From Streptomyces olivaceus (GTDB lineage: Bacteria; Actinomycetota; Actinomycetes; Streptomycetales; Streptomycetaceae): 64,000 nt of DNA. The translations under genes and the position numbers were made by a program. The stretch spans positions 62,001-126,000 of the forward strand of contig NZ_JOFH01000012.1 of assembly GCF_000721235.1 (NCBI RefSeq). Direction: 5' to 3'. The notes beneath the pieces are model-generated. The model was given only the letters and a program-made list of their open reading frames with translations, did no database searches and was not told where the DNA came from. Shown piece by piece: positions 35,587 through 45,571 of the stretch; within the stretch, counting starts at the first letter, position 1; every line of letters begins with the position of its first letter.

Positions 35587-36816
35587 TCAGCCGCCGAACT
35601 CGTGCAGACCCTTCACGGCCTGGTCCAGCAGAGCCTGCCGGCCCTCCAGCTCACGCTCCAGCTTGTCCGCCTTGGCGGTGTTGCCCTGGGCGCGCGCCTG
35701 CTCGATCTGCGCGCGCAGCTTGTCCACGGCGGCCTGGAGCTGACCGGTCAGGCCCTCGGCACGCGCGCGTGCCTCCGGGTTGGTCCGGCGCCACTCGGCC
35801 TCCTCGGCCGCCTGGAGGGCCCGCTCCACGGCGTGCATCCGGCCCTCGACCTTCGGCCGGGCGTCCCGCGGGACGTGACCGATGGCCTCCCAGCGCTCGT
35901 TGACCGACCGGAACGCGGCACGGGCCGCCTTCAGATCGGTGACCGGAACGAGTCGCTCGGCCTCCACGGCCAGCTCCTCCTTGAGCTTCAGGTTCTCCGA
36001 CTGCTCGGCGTCCCGCTCGGCGAAGACCGAGCTGCGGGCGGCGAAGAAGACGTCCTGGGCGCCGCGGAAGCGGTTCCACAGGTCGTCCTCGTGCTCGCGC
36101 TGGGCGCGACCCGCGGCCTTCCACTCGGACATCAGGTCGCGGTAGCGCGCGGCCGTCGGACCCCAGTCCGTCGAGTTCGACAGCGCCTCCGCCTCCGAGA
36201 CCAGGCGTTCTTTGGTCTGCCGGGCCTCCTCGCGCTGCGCGTCCAGCTGCGCGAAGTGCTGCTTGCGGCGCTTGGAGAACGCCGAGCGCGCGTGCGAGAA
36301 GCGGTGCCACAGCTCGTCGTCGGACTTGCGGTCGAGACGCGGCAGGCCCTTCCAGGTGTCGACCAGGGAGCGCAGCCGCTCGCCGGCCGCCCGCCACTGG
36401 TCGGACCGGGCCAGCTCCTCGGCCTCGACGACCAGCGCCTCCTTGGCGCCGCGCGCCTCGTCGGACTGCTTGGCGCGCTGCGCCTTGCGCTCCTCGCGCC
36501 GCGACTCCACGGACGCGACGAGCTTGTCCAGCCGGGCCCGCAGCGCGTCCAGGTCGCCGACCGCGTGGTGCGCCTCCACCTGCTCGCGCAGGTGGCCGAT
36601 GGCGGTCTGGGCGTCCTTCGTCGACAGGTCGGTGGTCTTCACGCGCTTCTCGAGGAGGCCGATCTCGACAACCAGGCCTTCGTACTTGCGCTCGAAATAG
36701 GCCAGCGCCTCCTCGGGGGAGCCCGCCTGCCAGGAGCCGACGACCTGCTCGCCGTCGGCCGTACGCACGTACACGGTCCCCGTCTCGTCGACGCGGCCCC
36801 ACGGGTCGCTGCTCAC
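35587..36816 (-). CDS. DUF349 repeat protein
   Basis: A 409-aa, almost entirely helical protein with four or more DUF349 repeats. Each repeat carries a W...R...LW.RF pattern (WKGLPRLDRKSDDELWHRFSHARSAF; WKAAGRAQREHEDDLWNRFRGAQDVFFAAR; RWEAIGHVPRD). A predicted coiled coil ends the protein. Family function is unresolved; E. coli YgfB-region and YeaE-type assignments do not help here. The GTG at 36816 has GGAGGAGGC upstream; an in-frame extension to 36921 is unlikely. Confidence 0.85.
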   Translation of the reverse strand: MSSDPWGRVDETGTVYVRTADGEQVVGSWQAGSPEEALAYFERKYEGLVVEIGLLEKRVKTTDLSTKDAQTAIGHLREQVEAHHAVGDLDALRARLDKLVASVESRREERKAQRAKQSDEARGAKEALVVEAEELARSDQWRAAGERLRSLVDTWKGLPRLDRKSDDELWHRFSHARSAFSKRRKQHFAQLDAQREEARQTKERLVSEAEALSNSTDWGPTAARYRDLMSEWKAAGRAQREHEDDLWNRFRGAQDVFFAARSSVFAERDAEQSENLKLKEELAVEAERLVPVTDLKAARAAFRSVNERWEAIGHVPRDARPKVEGRMHAVERALQAAEEAEWRRTNPEARARAEGLTGQLQAAVDKLRAQIEQARAQGNTAKADKLERELEGRQALLDQAVKGLHEFGG

Positions 36817-36951
36817 AGCGCCTCCTCCACATGATGCCGACGGAGGGATTCGCTTCCCCCGGGCATCGTCCACAGTTTCGTCACGGCCAACATAGGCGAC
36901 CGGCGGGCGGCCTGTCCGCATCCCGCACGACCGAACTTTCGCTGCTGAGGG

Positions 36952-37803
36952 TCAGGATTTCGTGACGGTGGCCTTGTCGATCACGACCGTCGCGTTGGGC
37001 GCGGTGTTGCCCGTCGTGGGGTCGGGTTCCTGGGCGCCCGCGGCCGCGATCTTCTTGAGAACCGTCATGCCCTCGTCGGAGACGGTACCGAACGGTGTGT
37101 AGTCGGGCGGCAGTTGGCTGTCCTGGTAGACCAGGAAGAACTGGCTGCCACCGGTGTCCCGCCCCTCCTGCGTCTGCGCGTTGTACTGGTTCGCCATCGC
37201 GACCGTCCCCGCCGGGTACACGTTGCCCTTGAGGCTCTCGTCCTTGAGGTTCTCGTCGGGGATCGTGTAGCCGGGCCCGCCCGCGCCGGTGCCCTGGGGG
37301 TCACCGCACTGAAGGACGTAGATGCCCTCGGGGGTGAGCCGGTGGCACTTGGTGTGGTCGAGGAAGCCCTTGCCCGCCAGGAAGGCGAACGAGTTGACGG
37401 TGTGCGGTGCCGCGTCCGCCTTCAGCGCGATGTCTATGTCGCCGCACGTCGTCGCCAGCTTCATGGTGTACTTCGCCGACTTGTCGACGGTCATCGCAGG
37501 TTCCTTCTTCCAGGTCTGCGTCTTGACCTCGCCCTCGGCGGGCTTGTCGCACGGGTCGGCCGCCTTGCTGCTCGCCGAGGCGCTCGGGGTCGCCTCCGCG
37601 TTCGCGTTCGTCGTGTCGTCGTCGTCCCCCAGGACCACTCCGGTCGTGTACAGCGCGACGCTGCCGATCAGAATCACGCCGAGGACCGACGCGATCGCCG
37701 CGTTGCGCATGCGCGCCTTGCGTCGTGCGGAGGTGCGTCGCTGCTGCTGCCGCAAGAACTTCTCCCGGGCGAGCTGACGCCGCCGCTGCTCCTGGGTGAC
37801 CAC
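36952..37803 (-). CDS. membrane-anchored cyclophilin-type peptidyl-prolyl isomerase
   Basis: A 283-aa protein. The basic N terminus (residues 1-33) is cytoplasmic, one membrane span covers about 34-57, then an acidic/serine linker and an extracytoplasmic cyclophilin domain from about residue 110. The latter has HTVNSFAFLAGKGFLDHTKCHRL, GYTIPDENL, GTVAMANQYNAQTQEGRDTGGSQFFLVY and FGTVSDEGMTVLKKI. The active-site arginine of canonical cyclophilins (FHR) is preserved as CHR. The location and neighbours (rel, MBL, hisS) match mycobacterial PpiB. GTG start with GAGGAGAG upstream. Confidence 0.9.
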   Translation of the reverse strand: MVTQEQRRRQLAREKFLRQQQRRTSARRKARMRNAAIASVLGVILIGSVALYTTGVVLGDDDDTTNANAEATPSASASSKAADPCDKPAEGEVKTQTWKKEPAMTVDKSAKYTMKLATTCGDIDIALKADAAPHTVNSFAFLAGKGFLDHTKCHRLTPEGIYVLQCGDPQGTGAGGPGYTIPDENLKDESLKGNVYPAGTVAMANQYNAQTQEGRDTGGSQFFLVYQDSQLPPDYTPFGTVSDEGMTVLKKIAAAGAQEPDPTTGNTAPNATVVIDKATVTKS

Positions 37804-37920
37804 CGGGTTCTCTCCTCATGCGTCTTCGTGTGCCGACCGGTACGCGTGGGTGCGATGAGCCGACCGTGGGCGTGTAGCCCCGTACCGTATATGGGTTCGC
37901 TGAGGAAACGGCACCGCCGG

Positions 37921-37926
37921 TAGGCT
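37921..37926 (+). promoter_or_regulatory. -10 box upstream of the MBL hydrolase gene
   Basis: TAGGCT would start transcription near 37933 with a leader of about 55 bases. An ATG lies exactly at 37933. Confidence 0.35.
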
Positions 37927-37987
37927 CTGACCATGGGCGCGGCCCGTTCGCCGGCCCACCCGCCACCGACCCGAACGAAGGACGACC

Positions 37988-38695
37988 GTGCTCATTGCCG
38001 GGTTCCCAGCCGGTGCCTGGGGGACGAACTGCTATCTCGTCGCCCCCGCCGCCGGTGAGGAGTGCGTGATCATCGACCCGGGCCACCAGGCGGCCCCCGG
38101 AGTCGAGGAAGCGGTCCGCAAGCATCGGCTCAAGCCCGTCGCCGTCGTCCTCACCCACGGCCACATCGACCATGTCGCCTCGGTCGTCCCGGTCTGCGGC
38201 GCGCACGACGTGCCGGCCTGGATCCACCCCGACGACCGGTACATGATGAGCGATCCCGAGAAGGGGATCGGCCGCAGCATCGGCATGCCGCTGATGGGCG
38301 AGCTGACCGTGGGGGAGCCGGACGACGTCAAGGAGCTGACCGACGGCGCGAGGCTGGCCCTGGCTGGCCTGGAGCTGACCGTCGCGCACGCCCCGGGCCA
38401 TACCAGGGGGTCGGTGACCTTCGGGCTGCCCGAGGCGGCGGACATCCCGCCGGTGATGTTCTCGGGCGACCTGCTGTTCGCCGGCTCCGTCGGACGCACC
38501 GACCTGCCCGGCGGCTCCATGGACGACCTGCTCGGCTCGCTGGCGCGCGTGTGCCTGCCGCTCGACGACTCGACCGTGGTGCTGTCCGGCCACGGCCCCC
38601 AGACCACCATCGGCCAGGAGCGCGCCACCAACCCGTATCTGCGGCAGGTGGCGGCCGGCCAGGGCGCTCCCGACGCGCCCCGACGAGGAATGTGA
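37988..38695 (+). CDS. metallo-beta-lactamase-fold hydrolase (glyoxalase II-like)
   Basis: A 235-aa protein. The metal-binding motif is THGHIDHV (HxHxDH), with further ligands in [16 protein letters not shown] and LSGHGPQT. The start [11 protein letters not shown] is typical of the YcbL/glyoxalase II-like branch, commonly found just upstream of hisS in actinobacteria. It likely hydrolyses a thioester such as S-lactoyl-thiol, but the substrate is unproven. GTG start with GAAGGACG upstream; hisS begins 13 bases after the stop. Confidence 0.88.
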   Translation: MLIAGFPAGAWGTNCYLVAPAAGEECVIIDPGHQAAPGVEEAVRKHRLKPVAVVLTHGHIDHVASVVPVCGAHDVPAWIHPDDRYMMSDPEKGIGRSIGMPLMGELTVGEPDDVKELTDGARLALAGLELTVAHAPGHTRGSVTFGLPEAADIPPVMFSGDLLFAGSVGRTDLPGGSMDDLLGSLARVCLPLDDSTVVLSGHGPQTTIGQERATNPYLRQVAAGQGAPDAPRRGM

Positions 38696-38708
38696 CGAGA
38701 GACCTTCC

Positions 38709-39971
38709 GTGAGCACCTTCAAGGCCCCCAGGGGCACGTACGACCTGCTGCCGCCCGACTCCGCCAAGTACCTGGCGGTCCGCGAGGCGATCGCGGCCCC
38801 GCTGCGCGACTCCGGCTACGGCTACATCGAGACGCCCGGCTTCGAGAACGTCGAGCTGTTCGCGCGCGGTGTCGGCGAGTCGACCGACATCGTGACCAAG
38901 GAGATGTACGTCTTCGAGACCAGGGGCGGCGACCGCCTCGCCCTGCGCCCGGAGACCACCGCCTCCGTGCTGCGCGCGGTCCTCGAGGCCAACCTGCACA
39001 AGGCGGGCAACCTGCCGGTGAAGGTCTGGTACTCGGGCTCGCAGTACCGCTACGAGCGCCCCCAGAAGGGCCGTTACCGCCACTTCTCCCAGGTCGGCGC
39101 CGAGGCGATCGGCGCCGAGGACCCGGCCCTGGACGCCGAACTGATCATCCTGGCCGACCAGTCGTACCGCGCGCTGGGCCTGCGGAACTTCCGCATCCTG
39201 CTCAACAGCCTCGGTGACCAGGAGTGCCGCCCCGTCTACCGGGCCGCCCTGCAGGACTTCCTGCGCGGCCTCGACCTGGACGAGGAGACGCTGCGCCGCG
39301 CGGAGATCAACCCGCTGCGGGTCCTGGACGACAAGCGCCCGGACGTCCAGAAGCAGCTCACCGACGCCCCGCTGCTGCGCGACTACCTGTGCGACGCCTG
39401 CAAGGCGTACCACGAGGAGGTGCGCGAGCTGATCACGGCGGCCGGCGTGGTCTTCGAGGACGACCCGAAGCTGGTCCGCGGCCTGGACTACTACACGCGC
39501 ACGACCTTCGAGTTCGTCCACGACGGCCTCGGCTCGCAGTCCGCGGTGGGCGGCGGCGGGCGCTACGACGGTCTGTCGGAGATGATCGGCGGCCCCTCCC
39601 TGCCGTCGGTCGGCTGGGCCCTCGGCGTCGACCGCACCGTCCTCGCCCTGGAGGCGGAGGGCGTCGAACTGGACATCCCCTCGGCCACCTCGGTCTTCGC
39701 GGTCCCGCTCGGCGAGGAGGCCCGCCGGATCCTGTTCGCCAAGGTCACCGAGTTGCGCAAGAACGGCGTCGCCGCCGACTTCGCCTACGGCGGCAAGGGC
39801 CTGAAGGCCGCGATGAAGGCCGCGAACCGCTCGGGCGCCCGCTACGCGCTGGTCCTCGGCGAGCGCGACCTGGCCGAGGGCGTCGTCCAGCTCAAGGACA
39901 TGGAGTCCGGCGAGCAGACCGCCGTCGGCGTCAACGAGATCGTGGCGGAGCTGGAGTCGAGGCTCGGCTAG
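38709..39971 (+). CDS. hisS: histidine--tRNA ligase
   Basis: A 420-aa class II synthetase. It begins [19 protein letters not shown]. Motif 2 is [29 protein letters not shown], the histidine A motif is [12 protein letters not shown] and motif 3 is [23 protein letters not shown]-terminal anticodon-binding domain follows. Probably cotranscribed with the MBL gene. Confidence 0.96.
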   Translation: MSTFKAPRGTYDLLPPDSAKYLAVREAIAAPLRDSGYGYIETPGFENVELFARGVGESTDIVTKEMYVFETRGGDRLALRPETTASVLRAVLEANLHKAGNLPVKVWYSGSQYRYERPQKGRYRHFSQVGAEAIGAEDPALDAELIILADQSYRALGLRNFRILLNSLGDQECRPVYRAALQDFLRGLDLDEETLRRAEINPLRVLDDKRPDVQKQLTDAPLLRDYLCDACKAYHEEVRELITAAGVVFEDDPKLVRGLDYYTRTTFEFVHDGLGSQSAVGGGGRYDGLSEMIGGPSLPSVGWALGVDRTVLALEAEGVELDIPSATSVFAVPLGEEARRILFAKVTELRKNGVAADFAYGGKGLKAAMKAANRSGARYALVLGERDLAEGVVQLKDMESGEQTAVGVNEIVAELESRLG

Positions 39972-39984
39972 CGGCACCCCCGCC

Positions 39985-40016
39985 GGGGGCACGCGTATTG
40001 GTTCAGGTGTGCCCCC
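39985..40016 (+). terminator. hairpin after hisS
   Basis: GGGGGCAC (39985-39992) pairs with GTGCCCCC (40009-40016) around a 16-base loop, 13 bases after the hisS stop. Confidence 0.5.
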
Positions 40017-40064
40017 GGGGAACGGGTGGTGGCCGGAAGACGCCACTTCGGAGTGAGTACCAAT

Positions 40065-40087
40065 CCGTTCATATGCTCATCGAACGG
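40065..40087 (+). promoter_or_regulatory. inverted repeat around a -10-like box upstream of the VKOR gene
   Basis: CCGTTC (40065-40070) and GAACGG (40082-40087) enclose TATGCT (40072-40077), about 80 bases before the ATG at 40163. It could be an operator over the promoter. Confidence 0.35.
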
Positions 40088-40162
40088 TGGCCCTACAGGG
40101 TGGTGCGGCACAATGGCCCCTGCCCGAAGCAGGTCCCACTCTCCAGTGACGGAATCGGCGTG

Positions 40163-40825
40163 ATGAGCAAGACGACAGTGAAGGACGCCTCCACCGTGGC
40201 AGAGCCCGCGCCGGACCCCGCCGCCGGAGCACCGCGCACCGAGGGCGGCAGCCGGGCCCTCGCGCTGCTGCTGGTGATCACGGGCGCGGCCGGCCTGCTC
40301 GCCGCCTGGGTCATCACGATCGACAAGCAGAAGATCCTCGAGGCCAAGATCGCCGGCACCACGTTCACGCCCGGCTGCAGCCTCAACCCGGTCGTCTCCT
40401 GCGGCAACATCATGGAGAGCGACCAGGCCTCCGTCTTCGGCTTCCCCAACCCGATGCTCGGACTCGTCGCCTACGGCATCGTGATCTGCGTCGGCATGAG
40501 CCTGCTCGCCCGCGCCACCTACCCGCGCTGGTACTGGCTCACCCTCAACGCGGGCTGCCTCTTCGGCGTCGCGTTCGTCTCCTGGCTGCAGTTCCAGTCC
40601 CTGTACCGGATCAACTCGCTGTGCCTGTGGTGCTGCCTGGCCTGGGTCGCCACGATCCTGATGTTCTGGTACGTGACGTCGTTCAACGTCCGCAAGGGCT
40701 TCCTGCCCGCGCCGAACTGGCTGCGCGGCTTCTTCGGCGAGTTCACCTGGGTCCTGCCGGTGCTGCACATCGGCATCATCGGCATGATGATCCTCACCCG
40801 CTGGTGGGACTTCTGGACCAGCTGA
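40163..40825 (+). CDS. vitamin K epoxide reductase (VKOR) family membrane protein
   Basis: A 220-aa protein with about five membrane spans. Both cysteine pairs are present: Cys72 and Cys80 in the first loop (GCSLNPVVSCG) and the CLWC pair Cys154/Cys157, followed by Cys158. VKOR homologues reoxidise extracytoplasmic DsbA-like proteins using menaquinone, taking the place of DsbB in actinobacteria. No DsbA partner is adjacent; the DsbA-like protein at 2301-2822 lacks an export signal. ATG 40163 is chosen; a GTG at 40160 precedes it. Confidence 0.9.
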   Translation: MSKTTVKDASTVAEPAPDPAAGAPRTEGGSRALALLLVITGAAGLLAAWVITIDKQKILEAKIAGTTFTPGCSLNPVVSCGNIMESDQASVFGFPNPMLGLVAYGIVICVGMSLLARATYPRWYWLTLNAGCLFGVAFVSWLQFQSLYRINSLCLWCCLAWVATILMFWYVTSFNVRKGFLPAPNWLRGFFGEFTWVLPVLHIGIIGMMILTRWWDFWTS

Positions 40826-40893
40826 CGGGCCGCCCGGCGGTCCCGGCGGGCGCCCGGGGCCACCTGGCCCGCCGCGTTGTCGGTGCGGTCCTT

Positions 40894-40899
40894 TAGGGT
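40894..40899 (+). promoter_or_regulatory. -10 box for a probable leaderless transcript
   Basis: TAGGGT ends 7 bases before the GTG at 40907; no ribosome binding site is visible. Confidence 0.4.
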
Positions 40900-40906
40900 G
40901 CAGAGC

Positions 40907-42262
40907 GTGGAGCCCGACCTGTTCACCGCCGCAGCCGAAGAACGCCAGGAGAAGGACCCGACCGGCAGCCCCCTCGCCGTGCGGATGCGTCCGCGCACCC
41001 TCGACGAGGTCGTCGGCCAGCAGCACCTGCTCAAGCCCGGATCACCCCTGCGCCGCCTGGTCGGCGAGGGCGGCTCCGGGCCCGCCGGACCCTCCTCGGT
41101 CTTCCTCTGGGGCCCGCCCGGCACCGGCAAGACCACCCTGGCGTACGTCGTCTCCAAGGCCACCAACAAGCGCTTCGTGGAGCTGTCGGCCATCACCGCG
41201 GGCGTCAAGGAGGTCCGCGCGGTCATCGACGGCGCCCGCCGCGCGGTCGGGGGGTACGGCAAGGAGACCGTCCTCTTCCTCGACGAGATCCACCGCTTCA
41301 GCAAGGCCCAGCAGGACTCCCTGCTCCCGGCCGTCGAGAACCGCTGGGTCACCCTGATCGCCGCCACCACCGAGAACCCGTACTTCTCGGTGATCTCCCC
41401 GCTGCTCTCCCGTTCCCTCCTGCTCACCCTCGAACCCCTCACCGACGACGACGTGCGCGGCCTGCTCCGCCGGGCCCTCGCCGCCGAGCGCGGACTGGGC
41501 GGGGCCGTCGCCCTGCCCGGGGACACCGAGGAGCACCTGCTGCGCATCGCGGGCGGTGACGCCCGCCGGGCCCTGACCGCGCTCGAGGCCGCCGCCGGGG
41601 CCGCGCTGGACAAGGGCGAGACGGAGATCGGCCTGACCACGCTGGAGGAGACGGTCGACCGGGCCGCGGTCAAATACGACCGCGACGGCGACCAGCACTA
41701 CGACGTCGCCAGCGCCCTGATCAAGTCCATCCGCGGCTCCGACGTGGACGCCGCCCTGCACTACCTGGCCCGGATGATCGAGGCCGGCGAGGACCCCCGC
41801 TTCATCGCGCGGCGCCTGATGATCTCCGCCAGCGAGGACATCGGCCTCGCCGACCCGAACGCGCTGCCGATCGCCGTCGCCGCCGCCCAGGCCGTCGCCA
41901 TGATCGGCTTCCCCGAGGCCGCCCTCACCCTCAGCCACGCCACCATCGCCCTCGCCCTCGCCCCGAAGTCCAACGCCGCCACCATCGCCATCGGCGCCGC
42001 CCTGGAGGACGTGCGCAAGGGCCACGCCGGACCGGTCCCCGCACACCTGCGCGACAGCCACTACAAGGGCGCCGGCAAGCTCGGGCACGGGCAGGGGTAC
42101 GTGTACCCGCACGACCTGCCGGAGGGCATCGCCGCCCAGCAGTACGCCCCGGACGAGCTGAAGGAGCGGACGTACTACACGCCGACCCGGCACGGCGCCG
42201 AGGCCCGGTACGCGGACGCGGTGGAGTGGACCCGCGGGCACCTCGGTCGCAAGCGGTCCTGA
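40907..42262 (+). CDS. rarA: replication-associated recombination protein A
   Basis: A 451-aa AAA+ ATPase of the RarA/MgsA/WRNIP1 family. [17 protein letters not shown], Walker [10 protein letters not shown], Walker [16 protein letters not shown], sensor 1 AATTENPYF and the tetramerisation region [27 protein letters not shown] are all in place. It acts at stalled replication forks. The GTG at 40907 ([12 protein letters not shown]) is supported by the -10 box 7 bases upstream; the frame is open to 40877. Confidence 0.94.
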   Translation: MEPDLFTAAAEERQEKDPTGSPLAVRMRPRTLDEVVGQQHLLKPGSPLRRLVGEGGSGPAGPSSVFLWGPPGTGKTTLAYVVSKATNKRFVELSAITAGVKEVRAVIDGARRAVGGYGKETVLFLDEIHRFSKAQQDSLLPAVENRWVTLIAATTENPYFSVISPLLSRSLLLTLEPLTDDDVRGLLRRALAAERGLGGAVALPGDTEEHLLRIAGGDARRALTALEAAAGAALDKGETEIGLTTLEETVDRAAVKYDRDGDQHYDVASALIKSIRGSDVDAALHYLARMIEAGEDPRFIARRLMISASEDIGLADPNALPIAVAAAQAVAMIGFPEAALTLSHATIALALAPKSNAATIAIGAALEDVRKGHAGPVPAHLRDSHYKGAGKLGHGQGYVYPHDLPEGIAAQQYAPDELKERTYYTPTRHGAEARYADAVEWTRGHLGRKRS

Positions 42263-42558
42263 GCACCCTGTAGAATCCCCCGGAGCGCCGAGTCCCGTGC
42301 CGTCAGAACGGGACAACCGGCCGGAACCCCCAGCGGGTTCCAGGAGCGTCGCGCACCGTCGAATAGGTGTCGCGGGCAGCCCACCACCACCCGGCTTCCG
42401 GGAGCGGTCGGTGGGCCACTCGCGTGCTGCACGTATGTGCCCAGACCAGGGAGCGGCTGCCCGGCAGGTCCCCAGCGGACCCGACGGGTTTCCCCGGCTG
42501 CGGATTGCGACCTCCCTCAACCCTGACAAGCCGGAAATCCAGGAAAGAGACACAGACA
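42263..42558 (+). promoter_or_regulatory. long 5' leader of rpsD with its -10 box
   Basis: TAGAAT at 42271-42276 is a strong -10, which would place the start near 42283 and leave about 275 bases before the rpsD GTG. The leader contains at least one clear hairpin: GGAACCC near 42320 with GGGTTCC near 42335. Ribosomal protein S4 represses its own mRNA in E. coli and Bacillus, so a structured target here is plausible but not shown. Confidence 0.4.
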
Positions 42559-43173
42559 GTGGCGAACCAGCCCCGTCCCAAGGTCAAGAAGTCGCGTGCC
42601 CTCGGCATCGCGCTGACCCCGAAGGCCGTCAAGTACTTCGAGGCCCGCCCCTACCCGCCGGGCGAGCACGGCCGCGGCCGCAAGCAGAACTCGGACTACA
42701 AGGTCCGTCTGCTCGAGAAGCAGCGTCTGCGCGCGCAGTACGACCTCAGCGAGCGCCAGCTCGTCCGCGCCTACGAGCGTGCCTCCAAGACCAACATGAA
42801 GACCGGCGAGGCCCTGGTCATCGAGCTGGAGCGCCGTCTCGACGCGCTGGTCCTGCGTTCGGGCATCGCCCGCACGATCTACCAGGCCCGTCAGATGGTC
42901 GTCCACGGCCACATCCAGGTCAACGGCCAGAAGGTCGACAAGCCGTCCTTCCGCGTCCGTCCGGACGACGTCGTGCAGGTGCGCGACCGCTCCAAGGAGA
43001 AGACGCTCTTCACCATCGCCCGCGAGGGCGGCTTCGCCCCCGACGGCGAGACCCCGCGCTACCTCCAGGTGAACCTCAAGGCCCTGGCGTTCCGCCTGGA
43101 CCGCGAGCCGAACCGCAAGGAGATCCCGGTGATCTGCGACGAGCAGCTCGTCGTCGAGTACTACGCCCGCTGA
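42559..43173 (+). CDS. rpsD: 30S ribosomal protein S4
   Basis: A 204-aa protein beginning [19 protein letters not shown]. The S4 RNA-binding domain is in [40 protein letters not shown]. It nucleates assembly of the 30S body. GTG start with AGGAAAGAGA upstream. It stands alone, away from the rpoA operon, as in Streptomyces. It is the shorter form without the N-terminal zinc cysteines. Confidence 0.96.
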   Translation: MANQPRPKVKKSRALGIALTPKAVKYFEARPYPPGEHGRGRKQNSDYKVRLLEKQRLRAQYDLSERQLVRAYERASKTNMKTGEALVIELERRLDALVLRSGIARTIYQARQMVVHGHIQVNGQKVDKPSFRVRPDDVVQVRDRSKEKTLFTIAREGGFAPDGETPRYLQVNLKALAFRLDREPNRKEIPVICDEQLVVEYYAR

Positions 43174-43197
43174 TCCCAGCCCGCGCGGTACCACACC

Positions 43198-45408
43198 TCA
43201 GCCCGCCGTCTCCCCGCCCCTGTGGGTGGGCGAGGCGGCGGGCTTCGGCGTCTGTGAGCCCGCCGCGCTCCGCCGGCCGGCCGGACGCGGCCCCGGCAGC
43301 GACACCGCCCCGCCCGGCCGGCGCAGCGCCCGCGACACCGCCTCCCGGCGGCCGAGCCGCGCCCCGTGCCGTACGCAGTCCTCGTACCGCTCGTCGCCCA
43401 GCTGCTCCCGGGCCGCCGCCTCGCACAGCTCGTGCGGGGCGTTGTAGTGCGCCGACCCGAACAGCGGCAGCCCCACCGACGGCCACATCCGGCCCGCCGC
43501 GCCCTGCAGCACCGCGGCCTCCGTCGCGTCGCCCTCCGCCAGGGTGACCAGCGCCAGCAGCTCCACCGCCAGCACCGAACCCAGCTGGTCCCGGAAACGG
43601 TGGGCACCGCCGAGGCAGTCGGCCAGCAGCGCGCGGGCGCAGACGGGATCGCCGTCGCTCCACGCCGCGTAGGCCAGGACGTACAGGGCGTAGCCCCGGG
43701 CCCAGCGCTCACCGTGGTCCTCGCACACCTGGCGCACGTCCGCGCTCAGCCGCACCGCCTCCCGCAGATCGCCCTGGAACGCCCGGGTCATCGCCAGTTC
43801 GACCTGGCACATCAGCACGTTGCTGTTCAGCTCGCCGATGTCCCGGTACCGCCGCAACGCGGAACGCAGCAGCCGCTCCGCGCGCCGTACGTCGTCCGTC
43901 ACCAGCGCCAGACAGCCCGTGCGGTGCTCCGCGTAGGCCACCGCCGTGGGGTTCGCCGACCGCTCCGCCTCCTCCCGGCACTCCTGCAGCGCAGCCAGCG
44001 CGGGCACCGTGTCGCCCTGCAGGATCGCCACGTGGGCGAGGACCCACAGCGCCTTCAGCCGCGACTGGTCGCCCGCCGTCGGCTCCGCGTCCAGCCGCAC
44101 CGCCTGCTCCAGCCAGCGCCGGCCCTCCGACAGCCGGCCGCAGCCCACCCAGTGGAACCAGAGGGAGCCCGCCAGGTACTGGCCCAGGTGCGCGCCGTCC
44201 GGCTCGGACAGGCAGTGCTCCAGGGCGCTGCGCAGGTTCGGCAGCTCCGCGTCGACCCGGGCGGCCACTTCGCCCTGCCGGGGCGAGAACCACTCCAGCT
44301 CGCACCAGGTGGCCAGCCCCACGTACCAGTCCCGGTGGCGCCGCCGCAGCCGGTGCGCGTCCCCCGCCGCCGCCAGCCAGTCGGCGCCGTAGGCCCGTAC
44401 GGTGTCGAGCATCCGGTAGCGCACTCCGGCCGACGTCTCCTCGCGGGCCAGCACGGACTGGTCGAGGAGCGCGGAGAGCACGTCGAGCACGTCGTCGGCC
44501 GGCAGTTCCTCGCCGCTGCACACGTACTCGGCGGCCTCCAGGTCGAACGGCCCCGCGAACACCGACAGGCGCGCCCACAGCAGCCGTTCGCGGGCCGTGC
44601 ACAGCTCATGGCTCCAGCCGATCGCCGTACGCAGCGTCCGGTGCCGGGGCAGCGCGGCGCGGTCCCCACCCGTCAGCAGCAGGAAGCGGTCGTCCAGCCG
44701 TTGCAGCACCTGCGCGGGAGACAGCGCGCCCAGGCGTCCCGCCGCCAGCTCGATCGCCAGCGGGATCCCGTCCAGGCGCCGGCACAGCTCGCGCACCTCC
44801 CCGTGGTCCTCGTCCAGGTCGGCGTCGTACCCGTAGGTGACGTTCCGCTGCCCCGCCCGGACCGTCAGCAGCTCCACCGCCTCCTCCGGGCCCAGCGGCG
44901 GCAGCGGAATCCGCCGCTCGCCGGGCACCTCCAGTGGCCTGCGGCCCACCGCCAGCACGCTGAGCCCGGGGGCGCGGCCCAGCAGGTCGGTCACCAGTGC
45001 CGCACAGGCGTCCACCAGGTGCTCGACCCCGTCCAGGAGCAGCAGCAGCTCGCGCTCGGCCAGGTGGGCGAAGAGCGTCTCGCGCGGCAGCCGCGTCGTG
45101 TGGTCGGTCAGGCCCAGCGCCTCCACGACCGCGTAGTCGACGAACTCCTCGTCCCGAACCGGCGCCAGCTGCACCCGCCACACCCCGTCCCGGGGAGAGC
45201 GGCGCGCGGCCGCCCGCGCGGCCAGCCGGGACTTGCCGACACCGCCGGTGCCGGTGACCGTCACCAGCCGCGCGGAGTCGAGGGTCCGGGCGAGCTCCGC
45301 CAGCTGTGCCCCTCTCCCCACGAAGGAGTCGAGCTCCAGGGGGAGATTGCCGCGCGGGACGCCGTCGCGCCGATGGTCTCGCATGAAACACGGAGCGTAC
45401 TGAACCAT
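43198..45408 (-). CDS. STAND-type NTPase with helical-repeat C-terminal region
   Basis: A 736-aa protein. RGNLPLELDSFVGRGAQLAEL precedes Walker A (TGTGGVGKSRLA, about residues 51-62), Walker B is LLLLLDGVEHL, and GIPLAIELAAGRLGALSPAQVLQRLDDRF is the NB-ARC-like GxP region. From about residue 330 on, the protein is TPR-like helices. Such N-terminal sequences are frequent in Streptomyces AfsR/LuxR-type regulators, but here I find no DNA-binding domain at either end and no enzymatic effector. The start at 45408 has GGAGTG upstream; 45384 is the alternative. Confidence 0.82.
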   Translation of the reverse strand: MVQYAPCFMRDHRRDGVPRGNLPLELDSFVGRGAQLAELARTLDSARLVTVTGTGGVGKSRLAARAAARRSPRDGVWRVQLAPVRDEEFVDYAVVEALGLTDHTTRLPRETLFAHLAERELLLLLDGVEHLVDACAALVTDLLGRAPGLSVLAVGRRPLEVPGERRIPLPPLGPEEAVELLTVRAGQRNVTYGYDADLDEDHGEVRELCRRLDGIPLAIELAAGRLGALSPAQVLQRLDDRFLLLTGGDRAALPRHRTLRTAIGWSHELCTARERLLWARLSVFAGPFDLEAAEYVCSGEELPADDVLDVLSALLDQSVLAREETSAGVRYRMLDTVRAYGADWLAAAGDAHRLRRRHRDWYVGLATWCELEWFSPRQGEVAARVDAELPNLRSALEHCLSEPDGAHLGQYLAGSLWFHWVGCGRLSEGRRWLEQAVRLDAEPTAGDQSRLKALWVLAHVAILQGDTVPALAALQECREEAERSANPTAVAYAEHRTGCLALVTDDVRRAERLLRSALRRYRDIGELNSNVLMCQVELAMTRAFQGDLREAVRLSADVRQVCEDHGERWARGYALYVLAYAAWSDGDPVCARALLADCLGGAHRFRDQLGSVLAVELLALVTLAEGDATEAAVLQGAAGRMWPSVGLPLFGSAHYNAPHELCEAAAREQLGDERYEDCVRHGARLGRREAVSRALRRPGGAVSLPGPRPAGRRSAAGSQTPKPAASPTHRGGETAG

Positions 45409-45571
45409 ATTCACTCCGTACAATCGCCGGGTGCGGCTTCCCGGGATCACGTCCCGCGCGGACGGTAATCCGGTATGGAGTCCCGCGCGGGGCGCGATAG
45501 GCTCGGTGAACGACTTTCCCGATGTTCAAACGCGTATTTCTTCACCGTCTTTCAGGGAGCGGGTGCACACA

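Noticed and set aside
42367..42558. N-terminal extension of S4 in frame upstream of GTG 42559
   Set aside because: Not S4-like; the canonical MANQPRPK start has a ribosome binding site.
43366..45468. 700-codon plus-strand frame over the STAND ATPase
   Set aside because: Low-complexity Q/R/P/V shadow; the minus strand has Walker motifs.
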